Shown in pieces: positions 1 to 14,020 of a stretch of 64,000 bases of DNA. Numbering within the stretch: position 1 is the stretch's first letter; the number at the start of each line of letters is the position of its first letter. Location of the stretch: the NCBI RefSeq assembly GCF_012427845.1, contig NZ_CP038498.1, positions 3,658,001-3,722,000 of the forward strand, given 5' to 3'. The notes below the pieces were generated by a model that made no database searches, had not been told where the DNA came from, and was given only the letters and a program-made list of their open reading frames with translations. Position numbers and translations under genes: made by a program. The stretch comes from Pectobacterium punjabense. GTDB taxonomy: Bacteria; Pseudomonadota; Gammaproteobacteria; Enterobacterales; Enterobacteriaceae.

Positions 1-1336
1 GCATATCGTCGAATATCGGCGTAATCAGAAACAGCTAAAGGAAACCCCAGCACTGCCGCTGAATTTAGGCATCAACGCCAGTCAGGCACATGCGCTGATT
101 CATCAGGCGCTGTCAGACGGCGTGACTCAACTCGATACGCATGAAGTCCAGCCGATCCTACAAGCCTATGGTTTGGATACGTTACCCACCTGGATTGCTG
201 GCGACAGTGCAGAAGCCGTTCATATCGCCGAGCAAATTGGCTATCCGGTCGCGATTAAGCTGAGATCGCCAGATATTCCACATAAATCGGAAGTTCAGGG
301 GGTCATGCTCTACCTGCGAACGGCCACAGAAGTCCAACAGGCGGCAGAGGCGATTCTTGACCGGGTGAAGCGCACTTATCCGCAGGCGCGCATTTACGGC
401 CTGTTGGTGCAGAGCATGGCAAATCGTGCTGGTGCGCAAGAACTTAGGATTGCCGTTGAACAAGATCCCGTTTTCGGCCCATTGATTATGCTGGGAGAAG
501 GTGGCGTTGAGTGGCGAGAAAAGCAGGCTGCCGTCGCACTGCCCCCACTGAATATGACGCTGGCTCGCTATTTGGTATTGCAGGCAGTGAAAGGCGGCAA
601 GATTCGGGAATACAGCGCGTTGCGCCCGCTCGATATTCCCGCGCTCAGCCGCTTGCTGGTTCAGGTTTCCAATCTGATTCTCGACTGCCCTGAAATTTCC
701 CGGCTAGATATTCATCCTCTGCTCGCGTCAGGAGATACCTTTACGCTACTGGATGTCACACTGCATCTGACGCCGTTCAGTGGCGATCCGCAGTCGAGGC
801 TGGCAATCCGCCCTTATCCCCATGAGCTAGAAGAAACGGTCGTCCTTAAAAATAGTGATGTTTGCCTGTTCCGGCCAATTTTGCCGGAAGATGAACCGCT
901 GCTCAGCGCGTTCATTGCCAGAGTGACGAAGGAAGATCTGTATTACCGTTATTTCAGCGAAATTAATGAATTTACTCACGAAGACTTAGCCAATATGACA
1001 CAAATTGACTACGATCGTGAGATGGCATTCGTTGCTGTGCGCCAGATCGGAGAAGAGACTGAGATTATAGGCGTAACGCGCGCGATTTCCGATCCAGATA
1101 ATACGGATGCGGAATTTGCCGTGCTGGTACGATCCGATCTAAAAGGACTCGGCCTTGGCAGACGACTACTGGAAAAGCTGATTGATTACGCTCAAGCACA
1201 TGGCCTCTCACGCTTGACGGGCATTACCATGCCGCATAATCAAGGTATGATTCAGCTTTCCAAAAAACTCGGTTTTCACATCGACGTACAATTAGAAGAA
1301 GGCATTGTGACGCTGGAATTACCGTTGAAGGAGTGA
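1..1336 (+). CDS. pat: Protein lysine acetyltransferase Pat/YfiQ, C-terminal part
   Basis: The reading frame is open from the first base (first whole codon at base 2), so this is the 3' part of a longer gene; about 445 codons are visible. The order is that of the YfiQ/PatZ/Pka family: an ATP-grasp-type domain first (for example IAIKLRSPDIPHKSEVQGV-like stretch near base 260 and MLGEGGVEWREK near base 490), then a GNAT acetyltransferase domain at the C-terminus (VLVRSDLKGLGLGRRLLEKL around base 1130-1190, the acetyl-CoA loop). The family acetylates lysines such as those of acetyl-CoA synthetase. The neighbour pssA matches the E. coli order yfiQ-pssA-yfiM-kgtP. A GTG at base 122 is an internal codon, not a start. 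Confidence 0.93.
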   Translation, partial: HIVEYRRNQKQLKETPALPLNLGINASQAHALIHQALSDGVTQLDTHEVQPILQAYGLDTLPTWIAGDSAEAVHIAEQIGYPVAIKLRSPDIPHKSEVQGVMLYLRTATEVQQAAEAILDRVKRTYPQARIYGLLVQSMANRAGAQELRIAVEQDPVFGPLIMLGEGGVEWREKQAAVALPPLNMTLARYLVLQAVKGGKIREYSALRPLDIPALSRLLVQVSNLILDCPEISRLDIHPLLASGDTFTLLDVTLHLTPFSGDPQSRLAIRPYPHELEETVVLKNSDVCLFRPILPEDEPLLSAFIARVTKEDLYYRYFSEINEFTHEDLANMTQIDYDREMAFVAVRQIGEETEIIGVTRAISDPDNTDAEFAVLVRSDLKGLGLGRRLLEKLIDYAQAHGLSRLTGITMPHNQGMIQLSKKLGFHIDVQLEEGIVTLELPLKE

Positions 1337-1534
1337 GCGGAAGACGTAACATGGCTCTTACAATGGGAATGGGATATCGGCCAACGGCAAAACAGACTCA
1401 CTACAGCCGAAAAGTAATGGTATTATCGCCTATTCGGCTACTCCTTAACTTTTGATAATGACCAGAAGGTCATATACCCTGGCACAGCTCGAAGTATGAT
1501 GGGTATAAACTGATGAGAGAAGAAACGCACTGTG

Positions 1535-2890
1535 ATGCTGTCAAATTTTAAACGCAATAAATACCAACAGCACCTTGCACAACTGCCCAGAATTCCTCAG
1601 AACGCAGATGATGTTCAGACATTGCATTCGCCTGAGCTTTTCCGCACGACACTGATTAACGCCATTTTAAGCGCCAAGAAACGCATCTATATCGTGGCGT
1701 TGTATCTTGAGCGTGATGATGGCGGCATGGGAATTCTATCCGCAATTTATGAAGCCAAACGGCAGTGCCCGGAGCTGGATGTTCGCGTTCTGGTAGACTG
1801 GCATCGTGCTCAGCGTGGCAGAATCGGTGCGGCAGCAGAAAATACCAATGCCGATTGGTATTGCGATATGGCGAAAAAACATCCAGATACGCATTTCCCT
1901 ATCTACGGTATTCCGGTCAACACACGTGAAGCGTTGGGCGTGCTGCACCTGAAAGGGTTCATTATCGATGACACTGTCATCTACAGCGGAGCCAGCCTGA
2001 ATGATGTTTACCTGCATCAACATCAGAAATACCGTTATGACCGCTATCAGCTAATTCATAACCCAGTATTGGCTGAGACGATGGTGCAATATATCCAGAC
2101 AATGCTGTCGGCTCCGGCAGTACAACGGTTAGATCATACCGATCGTCCGAAGAGTCTGGAGATCAAAAATGATATCAAACAATTCCGTCAGGCGTTACGT
2201 ACCGCCAATTATATCGCCCCTGAACACAGCGCAAATGCGAACGAATTAACCGTCACGCCACTGGTCGGGTTAGGTAAGCAAAGCCCGTTGAATAAGACCA
2301 TACATCACCTGATGTATTGCGCTAATGAACATTTGGTCATCTGTACCCCGTATTTCAACCTACCCGCTCTGCTGGTCAGAAATATCATCCGACTATTGCG
2401 GGACGGCAAAAAAGTAGAAATTATTATCGGCGATAAAACCGCTAACGATTTCTATATTCCAGAAGACCAGCCCTTCAAAATCATCGGCGCATTGCCGTAT
2501 CTCTACGAGATCAACCTTCGCCGTTTCCTGAGTCGTCTGGAGCGCTATATTGAGAATCAGCAGCTTGTTGTGCGGCTATGGAAAGACGGTGATAACAGCT
2601 TCCACCTGAAAGGCATGTGGGTGGATGATAAGTGGCAGTTGCTGACGGGAAACAACCTTAACCCACGCGCGTGGCGCTTGGATCTGGAAAACGCCATACT
2701 GATTCACGATCCTCAGCAAGTACTGTTGCAGCAACGTCTGGATGAGCTGGACACGATAAGAACGCACACCCAGGTTGTAAAAAGCTATATGGAACTGGAA
2801 AGCATCGCGCAATATCCAGTGAAAGTCCGTAAGCTTATACGACGTCTGCGCCGTATTCGTATCGACCGGCTCATTAGTCGTATTCTCTAA
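1535..2890 (+). CDS. pssA: CDP-diacylglycerol--serine O-phosphatidyltransferase
   Basis: Makes phosphatidylserine from CDP-diacylglycerol and serine, the precursor of phosphatidylethanolamine. It is a phospholipase D superfamily enzyme with two HKD motifs: HLKGFIIDD (near base 1950) and HLKGMWVDD (near base 2600), each followed by the usual G-x-S/N-x-N stretch (SGASLND, TGNNLN). From the ATG at 1535 the product is 451 aa, the E. coli length; a GTG three bases upstream would add one residue. The C-terminus is rich in Arg and Lys ([17 protein letters not shown]), as in the peripheral-membrane enzyme. A strong terminator follows 17 bases after the stop. Confidence 0.97.
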   Translation: MLSNFKRNKYQQHLAQLPRIPQNADDVQTLHSPELFRTTLINAILSAKKRIYIVALYLERDDGGMGILSAIYEAKRQCPELDVRVLVDWHRAQRGRIGAAAENTNADWYCDMAKKHPDTHFPIYGIPVNTREALGVLHLKGFIIDDTVIYSGASLNDVYLHQHQKYRYDRYQLIHNPVLAETMVQYIQTMLSAPAVQRLDHTDRPKSLEIKNDIKQFRQALRTANYIAPEHSANANELTVTPLVGLGKQSPLNKTIHHLMYCANEHLVICTPYFNLPALLVRNIIRLLRDGKKVEIIIGDKTANDFYIPEDQPFKIIGALPYLYEINLRRFLSRLERYIENQQLVVRLWKDGDNSFHLKGMWVDDKWQLLTGNNLNPRAWRLDLENAILIHDPQQVLLQQRLDELDTIRTHTQVVKSYMELESIAQYPVKVRKLIRRLRRIRIDRLISRIL

Positions 2891-2907
2891 AACTCGCGCT
2901 ATACTTT

Positions 2908-2934
2908 AAAAAACCTCGGCTTCCGGGGTTTTTT
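2908..2934 (+). terminator. Rho-independent terminator after pssA
   Basis: A 12-bp stem AAAAAACCTCGG / CCGGGGTTTTTT with a 3-base loop (one T-G pair) ends in six T residues, directly after the pssA stop. The A/T symmetry would let it work in both directions, but only pssA runs into it. The yfiM start lies 16 bases beyond, so yfiM probably needs its own promoter or read-through. Confidence 0.85.
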
Positions 2935-2949
2935 ATTATGGGGAAAGCT

Positions 2950-3273
2950 ATGCGCGTACTATGTATTGCCGCAATACTTTGCTGCTCGGGATGTAGCCAT
3001 ATCGCGCAAGATCGTTGGACAGGGCAGGATAAAGCCCAACACTTTCTCGCCTCAGCCGCCATCAGCGCAGCCGGGTATGAATATGGTACTCATCAGCGCT
3101 GGAGTGCAGATCGTAGCGGGGGATTCGGCATTATGGTGGCAATCAGCGTAGGCATGGCAAAAGAGCTTTATGATAGTCGGGAAGGCGGGACAGGATGGAG
3201 CTGGCAAGATCTTGTTTGGGATATAGCCGGTGCAACCACCGGCTATGCATTATGGCAATTATCTGAACACTAA
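2950..3273 (+). CDS. yfiM: YfiM family lipoprotein
   Basis: Small outer-envelope lipoprotein of unknown role, 107 aa from the ATG at 2950 (preceded by GGGGA); a start 12 bases upstream is also open. The N-terminus is a lipoprotein signal, [16 protein letters not shown], with Cys as the acylation site. The body holds the family's TGQDKAQHF near residue 25 and [13 protein letters not shown] near residue 80, and a small-residue helix that may sit in the membrane. Position between pssA and kgtP equals that in E. coli. Its stop overlaps the end of convergent kgtP by three bases. Confidence 0.88.
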   Translation: MRVLCIAAILCCSGCSHIAQDRWTGQDKAQHFLASAAISAAGYEYGTHQRWSADRSGGFGIMVAISVGMAKELYDSREGGTGWSWQDLVWDIAGATTGYALWQLSEH

Positions 3274-4550
3274 AGCTTCATCCCTTTGCCTTTACGATGT
3301 AGCGTTAATGACACAATAAACGCAACCGCCCCCATCGCTGAGACATACCAAAAGAAAGCCGTTTCCATACCAAATGATTTCAGCGAAAGTGCAACATATT
3401 CAGCAGACCCACCAAACAGTGCATTAGCCACTGCATAAGATAAACCTACGCCTAACGCACGGACTTCTGGCGGAAACATTTCTGCTTTTAAAATGCCGCT
3501 GATCGACGTGTAGAAACTGACGATAATCAGTGAGAGCATCACCAGAGAGAAAGCAAGAACAGGGCTCGTCACACTCTGTAAAACCGTCAGAATGGGAACC
3601 GTCAGCAGTGCAGCAAGCCCACCGAAGCAGAGCATTGAACTACGGCGCCCCATTTTATCCGACATCGCACCAAAGAACGGTTGCAGCAGCATAAAGATAA
3701 ACAGAGCAAGCGTCATTAGCCCGCTGGCGGTTTTCGCATGCATCCCCGCGGTATTCACCAGATACTTTTGCATATAAGTGGTGAACGTATAAAAAGCTAA
3801 AGAACCACCGGCCGTAAACCCCAGAACAGTAATAAAGGCGCGGCGATGTTTCCACAATCCAGCAAGAGAGCCGGCATCTTTGTGTTCGCGAGTTGATTTA
3901 TCAGATGTTTCATTGAGAGAGCGGCGTAAATAAAGTGCAACAATTGCCAAAATAGCGCCGAGAGCAAAAGGAATACGCCATCCCCACGCCCGTAAGTCTT
4001 CATCGCTCAGAATCTGCTGCAATATGACAACCACTAACAGCGCCAACAATTGACCGCCAATCAGCGTGACATATTGGAAAGAAGCATAGAAACCCTTTCT
4101 TCCCTCAACCGCGACTTCACTCATATACGTTGCACTGGTTCCATATTCTCCACCAACAGAAAGTCCCTGAAATAAACGGGCTAATAACAGTAAAAACGGT
4201 GCCCAGGTACCAATACTTTCATATCCCGGTAGGCAGGCAATAACCAGAGATCCAAAGCACATCATGCAAACCGAAATTAGCATTGAATTTTTACGACCAT
4301 GCTTGTCAGCAATATAACCGAAAAGCCAACCGCCTATCGGTCTCATTAAAAAGCCTGCTGCAAAAACCCCTGCGGTTTGTAGTAGTTGAGTCGTGGTATT
4401 TCCCGAAGGGAAAAAGATATGGGCAAAATAGATTGAGCAAAAGGAATAAACATAAAAATCAAACCACTCAACCAAATTACCCGATGAAGCGCCAACTATA
4501 GCTCGGATGCGCTGGCGCGTATCTTTTGCATTTTCTGTTAGTTCAGTCAT
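3270..4550 (-). CDS. kgtP: Alpha-ketoglutarate/proton symporter, MFS family
   Basis: A 426-aa, 12-helix inner-membrane transporter of the metabolite:H+ symporter branch of the major facilitator superfamily, importing 2-oxoglutarate. Family marks include the N-terminal [12 protein letters not shown], the loop [18 protein letters not shown] after helix 2 and [11 protein letters not shown] in the middle loop. E. coli KgtP is 432 aa. The start is preceded by AGGAG at about 11 bases. It converges on yfiM and is followed upstream by the rRNA operon end, as kgtP is next to rrnG in E. coli. The 260 bases upstream hold no gene and presumably its promoter. Confidence 0.9.
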   Translation of the reverse strand: MTELTENAKDTRQRIRAIVGASSGNLVEWFDFYVYSFCSIYFAHIFFPSGNTTTQLLQTAGVFAAGFLMRPIGGWLFGYIADKHGRKNSMLISVCMMCFGSLVIACLPGYESIGTWAPFLLLLARLFQGLSVGGEYGTSATYMSEVAVEGRKGFYASFQYVTLIGGQLLALLVVVILQQILSDEDLRAWGWRIPFALGAILAIVALYLRRSLNETSDKSTREHKDAGSLAGLWKHRRAFITVLGFTAGGSLAFYTFTTYMQKYLVNTAGMHAKTASGLMTLALFIFMLLQPFFGAMSDKMGRRSSMLCFGGLAALLTVPILTVLQSVTSPVLAFSLVMLSLIIVSFYTSISGILKAEMFPPEVRALGVGLSYAVANALFGGSAEYVALSLKSFGMETAFFWYVSAMGAVAFIVSLTLHRKGKGMKL

Positions 4551-4811
4551 CTTATTTTATTCTCCTATTTTTCCGGGCATAAAACGATGCCCGCTATAGT
4601 AAAACAGTACTTAAACCCTGAGGCAAAAAGTTCCTGATTGTAATAATTTATTAATGTAGCGACGTAACTCTGCGGCTTTATTGTATTTAGCGGGGATATA
4701 GATAAATGAATCTTTAATAAACAATACGTTAATTATTAATTTGACAGCGAAGAAGATAAATAGAGGTTTTATTTAGGTAAAAAGAAGGATCTAATATATT
4801 GAAATAGAAAA

Positions 4812-4837
4812 AAGGCCATCCTTAATAGGATGGCCTT
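4812..4837 (-). terminator. Terminator of the rRNA operon
   Basis: A perfect 10-bp stem AAGGCCATCC / GGATGGCCTT with a 6-base loop; read on the minus strand it is followed by a T-rich run (TTTTTTCT). It lies 12 bases past the 3' end of the last 5S gene and is the natural end of the operon. Confidence 0.9.
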
Positions 4838-4848
4838 CTTCTTAATTG

Positions 4849-4968
4849 AAACCTGGCAGTTCCCTACTCTCACATGGGGAAGCCCCACACTACCATCGGC
4901 GCTACGGCGTTTCACTTCTGAGTTCGGCATGGGGTCAGGTGGGACCACCGCGCTATCGCCGCCAGGTA
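4849..4968 (-). rRNA. rrf: 5S ribosomal RNA, distal copy
   Basis: 120 bases matching enterobacterial 5S rRNA throughout. It differs from the other copy at the terminal helix: it begins TACCTGG and ends CCAGGTTT, where the proximal copy has TGCCTGG and CCAGGCAT, so the G2-C pair has become A2-T, a compensated change. A second 5S after a tRNA-Thr is the layout of E. coli rrnD (rrfD-thrV-rrfF). Confidence 0.97.
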
Positions 4969-5003
4969 AATTCTTTTTTAAGCCGAACATTAACCCAAAT
5001 AAC

Positions 5004-5079
5004 TGGTGCTGATACCCAGAGTCGAACTGGGGACCTCACCCTTACCAAGGGTGCGCTCTACCAACTGAGCCATATCAGC
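5004..5079 (-). tRNA. thrV: tRNA-Thr (anticodon GGT)
   Basis: 76 bases with encoded CCA. Starts GCTGATATGGCTCAG; anticodon arm CCCTTGGTAAGGG gives anticodon GGT; T arm CCCAGTTCGACTCTGGG. It sits between two 5S genes and is co-transcribed with the rRNA operon, like thrV of E. coli rrnD. Confidence 0.97.
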
Positions 5080-5095
5080 GCACCTGTATAATTTG

Positions 5096-5215
5096 ATGCC
5101 TGGCAGTTCCCTACTCTCACATGGGGAAGCCCCACACTACCATCGGCGCTACGGCGTTTCACTTCTGAGTTCGGCATGGGGTCAGGTGGGACCACCGCGC
5201 TATCGCCGCCAGGCA
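5096..5215 (-). rRNA. rrf: 5S ribosomal RNA, proximal copy
   Basis: 120 bases, start TGCCTGGCGGC, end CTGCCAGGCAT, with the standard terminal helix. Lies about 130 bases after the 23S gene. Confidence 0.98.
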
Positions 5216-5347
5216 AATTCTGTTTCATTCCAACCGTTATGCTCTACTTTTCTTTTGTATCGCACAACCATCAGAACCAATCTTCGAACAAGCTGAATAT
5301 CGTTCTCTATGAGTCTTTCATCACCCACAAAACACCTTCGGTGTTGT

Positions 5348-8246
<2,899 letters not shown>

Positions 8247-8390
8247 TCACAACCCGAAGATGTTTCTTTCGATTCATCATCGCGCTGCGATTATTTGAGA
8301 GACTCATTGACAGACTGACTCACCACGACACACCCGAAGGCCGTCATGCATGTTCAGCTGTCATGTTTCAATTTTCAGCTTGTTCCAGAT

Positions 8391-8403
8391 TGTTAAAGAG
8401 CAA
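8391..8403 (-). promoter_or_regulatory. Spacer boxA antitermination site
   Basis: Minus-strand TTGCTCTTTAACA in the tRNA-Glu to 23S spacer is the rRNA boxA, bound by NusB/NusE to keep transcription from stopping before 23S. The same motif occurs in the operon leader. Confidence 0.8.
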
Positions 8404-8473
8404 TATCGTAAACATGACTCCGAAGAATCATCTTTAAGATATTCATGATAATGTCTTTCACTCATTATCGGAT

Positions 8474-8548
8474 TGGCGTCCCCAAGGGGATTCGAACCCT
8501 GTTACAGCCGTGAAAGGGCAGTGTCCTAGGCCTCTAGACGATGGGGAC
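8474..8548 (-). tRNA. gltT: tRNA-Glu (anticodon TTC), T arm one base short
   Basis: Starts GTCCCCATCGTCTAGAGG, anticodon arm GCCCTTTCACGGC (anticodon TTC), ends GGGGACGCCA. It is 75 bases, whereas the enterobacterial gene is 76: the T arm reads CAGGG-TTCGAAT-CCCCT where AGGGG-TTCGAAT-CCCCT is expected, so one G is lost and only three T-stem pairs form before an A-C mismatch. Either a sequence error or a real defect masked by other tRNA-Glu copies. Position in the 16S-23S spacer is as in E. coli rrnG. The symbol is only by type; locus number unknown. Confidence 0.9.
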
Positions 8549-8688
8549 ACGAAAAATCCGTACCGAATTAAAAATCCGGCACTATCGCGTCAGCATGAGT
8601 TAACACTCATTACATCAACAGGTGCGCTTGCTCAGTATTTTCATCAGACAATCTGTGTGAGCACTTCACTTAACACACATCTTCTTGG

Positions 8689-10221
<1,533 letters not shown>

Positions 10222-10372
10222 AAGATTTGTTTGATTTGCTGAACTCGTCAGCGATGCTCAAAGAATTAAAACTGTTTATTCGTAATGAATTTACTGTTGT
10301 TCACTCTTCAAGACTTTTTTATATCGTTAAGATACGGTCTTGTGAGTGCCCACACAGATTGTCTGATTATAT

Positions 10373-10384
10373 TGTTAAAGAGCA
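10373..10384 (-). promoter_or_regulatory. Leader boxA antitermination site
   Basis: Minus-strand TGCTCTTTAACA between promoter P2 and the 16S gene, the leader boxA of enterobacterial rRNA operons. Confidence 0.82.
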
Positions 10385-10420
10385 GTGCGTTGCGGCCTTA
10401 ACCGCTTCGCGAGGTGGCGT

Positions 10421-10448
10421 ATGTTACGCTTTCCACCTTGAGAGTCAA
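10421..10448 (-). promoter_or_regulatory. rRNA promoter P2
   Basis: Minus-strand -35 TTGACT (10448-10443), 16-base spacer, -10 TAACAT (10426-10421). It lies about 100 bases downstream of P1 and 200 upstream of 16S, the usual P2 position. Confidence 0.7.
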
Positions 10449-10522
10449 CGTTTATTTTAAAGCGTTTTCTCTTTCTTTATCGACCCGGTTGTGTGTTCAC
10501 AGCGCCGTGTTGATGGAGGCGC

Positions 10523-10575
10523 ATTATAGGGAGCCAATTCAGAAGCGCAAGCAAATCTAGTAAACTTTTTTCCGT
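10523..10575 (-). promoter_or_regulatory. rRNA promoter P1 with UP element
   Basis: Minus-strand -35 TTGCGC (10550-10545), 16-base spacer, -10 TATAAT (10528-10523), then the G/C-rich discriminator GCGCC that makes stable-RNA promoters sensitive to ppGpp. The 16-base spacing and the CCCTATAATGCGCC core equal E. coli rrn P1. Upstream lies an A/T-rich stretch (GGAAAAAAGTTTACTAGATT) fitting an UP element. relA, whose product makes ppGpp, is in the same window. Confidence 0.85.
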
Positions 10576-10602
10576 TTGCGCATCTTTCATTCGTTCCGCT
10601 TG

Positions 10603-11166
10603 TTAACTGCGCGTTTTTATCCATTTTGGCAGCTCTGCGAGGCTTTCCAGCACACCATCAGCCAGCGCTTCGCCCTGCTCAGTAACCGGTTTACCGGTGC
10701 GAACCAGTAATTTATTTCCCACACCAGCGCCAATGGCAGCCTGCATATCCTCTACCTTATCCCCCACCATATAAGATGCTGCCATATCAATGTGCAGTTC
10801 ACTCTGTGCGGAAAGCAACATACCCGGCTCAGGCTTACGACAATCACAGACCTGCCGATACTCATCTTCGCCAGCTTCAGGGTGATGCGGACAAAAGTAG
10901 ATGCCATCCAGATCAACACCGCGGTCTGCCAGCGACCAGTCCATCCATTCTGTCAGTCGCATAAACTGATCTTCTGTAAATTTACCGCGGGCGATGCCGG
11001 ACTGATTCGTCACTACAACCAGCGCGAACCCCATGCTCTTCAACTCGCGCATAGCATCGATAACACCATCTATAAATTGAAAATCGTCAATCTCATGGAC
11101 ATAACCGTGATCGACATTGATCGTACCGTCACGATCAAGAAAAATTGCTGGAACGCTTTGTGCCAC
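10603..11166 (-). CDS. gmhB: D-glycero-beta-D-manno-heptose 1,7-bisphosphate 7-phosphatase
   Basis: HAD-family phosphatase of the ADP-heptose pathway for lipopolysaccharide inner core. Motif [10 protein letters not shown] near residue 10, motif [10 protein letters not shown], zinc-binding Cys/His cluster CPHHPEAG...CDCRKP, and the last motif [12 protein letters not shown] at 11166 (VAQSVPAIF), with GGAG nine bases upstream, gives 187 aa (E. coli 191); the longer open frame upstream has no family support. gmhB next to an rRNA operon with metN divergent is the E. coli rrnH arrangement. Confidence 0.93.
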   Translation of the reverse strand: MAQSVPAIFLDRDGTINVDHGYVHEIDDFQFIDGVIDAMRELKSMGFALVVVTNQSGIARGKFTEDQFMRLTEWMDWSLADRGVDLDGIYFCPHHPEAGEDEYRQVCDCRKPEPGMLLSAQSELHIDMAASYMVGDKVEDMQAAIGAGVGNKLLVRTGKPVTEQGEALADGVLESLAELPKWIKTRS

Positions 11167-11252
11167 TGACTTTGCTCCTGAATGGCGGAAATTGCGCAGT
11201 AGTATCGCATGTTTTCTCCCACAGAGAGAATGTAGAGCCATGACAATCCCGA

Positions 11253-11283
11253 TTGACTTAGCCGTCTAGACGCCCTAACATCC
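11253..11283 (+). promoter_or_regulatory. metN promoter overlapped by MetJ boxes
   Basis: TTGACT (11253-11258), 17-base spacer, TAACAT (11276-11281). Within it are adjacent 8-mers AGCCGTCT and AGACGCCC (11260-11275) resembling the MetJ consensus AGACGTCT. MetJ bound with S-adenosylmethionine would cover the promoter, as known for metNIQ in E. coli. Confidence 0.65.
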
Positions 11284-11346
11284 ATTTCATATTCTGTTGA
11301 TACAGAAACTAATTTATCCAGCCATAGGCACTTACGATAAAAACAT

Positions 11347-12378
11347 ATGATTGAACTTTCTAATATTACTAAGGTTTTCCAGCAGAATGGGCGGGCCATT
11401 ACCGCACTTTCTGATGTCAGCCTTCACGTCCCCACCGGGCAAATCTATGGCGTTATCGGTGCATCGGGCGCAGGTAAAAGCACACTGATCCGCTGCGTCA
11501 ATTTATTGGAACGCCCAACAGAGGGGAAAGTGCTGGTCGATGGGCAAGAGTTGACCCAGCTATCCGATAGCCAACTGACACGCGCTCGCCGTCAAATCGG
11601 CATGATTTTTCAACATTTCAACCTGCTCGCTTCGCGTACCGTTTTTGGCAACATTTCGCTACCGCTGGAATTGGATAACACACCAAAAGCGGATATTGCC
11701 AAGCGCGTGAATGAATTATTGGAGCTGGTTGGGCTAGCAGATAAACATGACGTGTACCCAGCCAACTTGTCCGGCGGACAAAAGCAGCGTGTCGCTATTG
11801 CCCGCGCGCTGGCGAGCAATCCCAAGGTTCTGCTGTGTGACGAAGCAACCAGTGCATTAGATCCTGCAACGACGCGTTCGATTCTTGAATTACTGAAAGA
11901 CATCAATCGCCGTCTTGGCCTCACCATTCTTCTTATTACACATGAAATGGATGTGGTGAAACGCATTTGCGATCAGGTTGCGGTGATCAGTGACGGACGG
12001 CTCATCGAGCAGGACACCGTAAGCGAAGTCTTCTCGCATCCCAAAACGCCGCTGGCGCAGAAATTCATTCAGTCAACGTTACATCTGGATATCCCTGACG
12101 ATTACCTCACTCGTTTGTCACCAGAGCCTCGTCCAGAAACTACGCCATTATTACGGATGGAATTTACCGGCAAATCAGTGGATGCCCCACTGCTGTCCGA
12201 GGTTGCTCGGCGCTTTAACATTAACAACAACATTATTAGTGCTCAGATGGATTATGCCGGTGGCGTCAAGTTCGGCATCATGCTGACAGAAATGCACGGC
12301 AATGATGCAGATATCAAAGCCGCAATCCAATTCCTGCAGGAAAGTCACGTTACAGTTGAGGTTCTGGGTTATGTCTGA
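11347..12378 (+). CDS. metN: Methionine ABC transporter, ATP-binding subunit
   Basis: 343 aa, the E. coli length. Energises methionine import with MetI and MetQ. Walker [10 protein letters not shown] near residue 38, signature [16 protein letters not shown] near residue 140, Walker [13 protein letters not shown], switch histidine in LLITHEMD. After residue ~250 comes the C-terminal NIL domain, which binds methionine and shuts the transporter when the internal pool is high. Its stop overlaps the metI start by eight bases, so the two are translated together. Confidence 0.97.
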   Translation: MIELSNITKVFQQNGRAITALSDVSLHVPTGQIYGVIGASGAGKSTLIRCVNLLERPTEGKVLVDGQELTQLSDSQLTRARRQIGMIFQHFNLLASRTVFGNISLPLELDNTPKADIAKRVNELLELVGLADKHDVYPANLSGGQKQRVAIARALASNPKVLLCDEATSALDPATTRSILELLKDINRRLGLTILLITHEMDVVKRICDQVAVISDGRLIEQDTVSEVFSHPKTPLAQKFIQSTLHLDIPDDYLTRLSPEPRPETTPLLRMEFTGKSVDAPLLSEVARRFNINNNIISAQMDYAGGVKFGIMLTEMHGNDADIKAAIQFLQESHVTVEVLGYV

Positions 12379-13024
12379 AGCAATGATGTGGTTAATGGCC
12401 AAGGGAGTATGGGAAACCGTCGCGATGACGTTCGTTTCTGGTTTCTTTGGCTTTGTGCTTGGCTTACCTGTAGGCGTTTTATTGTATACCACGCGTCCGG
12501 GGCAAATCATTGCCAATCCAAAGCTGTACCGGATCGTTTCTGCACTGGTAAACATTTTCCGTTCGATTCCGTTCATTATTTTGCTGGTCTGGATGATTCC
12601 CTTTACCCGCATCATTGTCGGAACCTCTATTGGTCTGCAAGCGGCGATCGTTCCTCTCACCGTAGGTGCAGCCCCGTTTATCGCCCGCATGGTCGAAAAT
12701 GCACTACTTGAAATTCCAACTGGCCTGATCGAAGCCGCCCGTGCAATGGGTGCGACGCCGATGCAAATCATTAGAAAGATATTACTGCCGGAAGCGTTAC
12801 CGGGGCTAATTAATGCTGCAACCATCACTCTCATTACGCTCGTAGGCTATTCTGCTATGGGTGGTGCCGTCGGCGCAGGCGGCTTAGGTCAAATTGGTTA
12901 TCAGTATGGTTATATTGGTTATAACGCGACGGTCATGAATACGGTATTAATATTACTGGTTGTTTTGGTTTACCTGATTCAATTCTGCGGCGACAGAGCA
13001 GTAAAAGCTGTCACACATAAGTAA
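12371..13024 (+). CDS. metI: Methionine ABC transporter, permease subunit
   Basis: 217 aa from the ATG at 12371 inside the end of metN; longer upstream frames are shadows of metN. Five or so hydrophobic helices and the permease EAA loop ([25 protein letters not shown] split around residues 130-155) that docks on MetN. Inner membrane. Confidence 0.96.
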   Translation: MSEAMMWLMAKGVWETVAMTFVSGFFGFVLGLPVGVLLYTTRPGQIIANPKLYRIVSALVNIFRSIPFIILLVWMIPFTRIIVGTSIGLQAAIVPLTVGAAPFIARMVENALLEIPTGLIEAARAMGATPMQIIRKILLPEALPGLINAATITLITLVGYSAMGGAVGAGGLGQIGYQYGYIGYNATVMNTVLILLVVLVYLIQFCGDRAVKAVTHK

Positions 13025-13085
13025 TCACCACAATACGCATTTGCCTGAGGGCATCTGCCAAAAACAGTTAATTAGGGGTAAGGAT

Positions 13086-13901
13086 ATGGCGATTAAACTG
13101 AAATCTATTGCGACCATTGGCGCACTTATTGGTGCGCTGGCGCTAGCGGGATGTGGGCAGGAAGAAAAAAATCCTAATCATATTAAAGTCGGCGTTATTG
13201 TTGGCGCAGAACAACAAGTTGCGGAAATCGCGCAAAAAGTGGCGAAAGACAAATATGGCCTGGACGTTGAGTTAGTCACATTTAACGACTACGTGTTGCC
13301 AAATGAAGCCCTGAGCAAAGGTGATATCGATCTGAATGCTTTCCAGCACAAACCTTATCTGGATCAGCAGATCAAAGATCGTGGTTATAAACTGGTTTCT
13401 GTCGGCAACAGCTTTGTCTACCCGATTGCCGGTTACTCCAAAAAAATCAAATCGCTGAATGAGCTGCAAGATGGTGCGCAAATTGCGCTGCCAAACGACC
13501 CGACCAATCTGGGCCGCTCCCTGCTGCTGCTACAAAAAGTCGGCTTGATTAAACTGAAAGATAACGTTGGCCTGCTGCCAACGGTACTGGATGTCACTGA
13601 AAATCCGAAAAATATCAAACTGGTTGAACTGGAAGCGCCACAGCTGCCACGTTCTTTAGATGATGCGCAAATCGCGCTGGCTGTCATCAACACCACTTAC
13701 GCTAGCCAGATTAACCTGACGCCAACTAAAGATGGCCTGTTTGTTGAAGAGAAAGATTCTCCGTATGTAAACCTGCTGGTTTCACGCGAAGACAACAAAG
13801 ACGCTGAAAGCGTGAAGAAATTCGTTCAAGCTTACCAGTCTGACGAAGTCAATGACGCAGCAAATAAAATCTTTAATGGCGGCGCAGTGAAAGGCTGGTA
13901 A
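13086..13901 (+). CDS. metQ: Methionine-binding lipoprotein
   Basis: 271 aa from the ATG at 13086, with AGGGGTAAGG just upstream; the E. coli length. Lipoprotein signal ending LALAGC (Cys23 region). NlpA/MetQ fold: IKVGVIVGAEQQVAEIAQ near residue 35, DLNAFQHKPYLDQQ near residue 85, ALPNDPTNLGRSLLLLQ near residue 130. Delivers D- and L-methionine to MetNI. A terminator follows. Confidence 0.96.
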   Translation: MAIKLKSIATIGALIGALALAGCGQEEKNPNHIKVGVIVGAEQQVAEIAQKVAKDKYGLDVELVTFNDYVLPNEALSKGDIDLNAFQHKPYLDQQIKDRGYKLVSVGNSFVYPIAGYSKKIKSLNELQDGAQIALPNDPTNLGRSLLLLQKVGLIKLKDNVGLLPTVLDVTENPKNIKLVELEAPQLPRSLDDAQIALAVINTTYASQINLTPTKDGLFVEEKDSPYVNLLVSREDNKDAESVKKFVQAYQSDEVNDAANKIFNGGAVKGW

Positions 13902-13935
13902 TCCTGCCCTAATGTGTTTAATTAAAAGATATCTG

Positions 13936-13965
13936 CAAGACGGGCTACGGCCCGTCTTGTTATTT
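13936..13965 (+). terminator. Terminator after metNIQ
   Basis: Perfect 10-bp stem CAAGACGGGC / GCCCGTCTTG with tetraloop TACG, followed by TTATTTG. Confidence 0.85.
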
Positions 13966-14020
13966 GTGCAATTGCTTGCTTCAATACTCGCTCTTTGAGA
14001 AAAAGCAGAGGAATCCTTTA

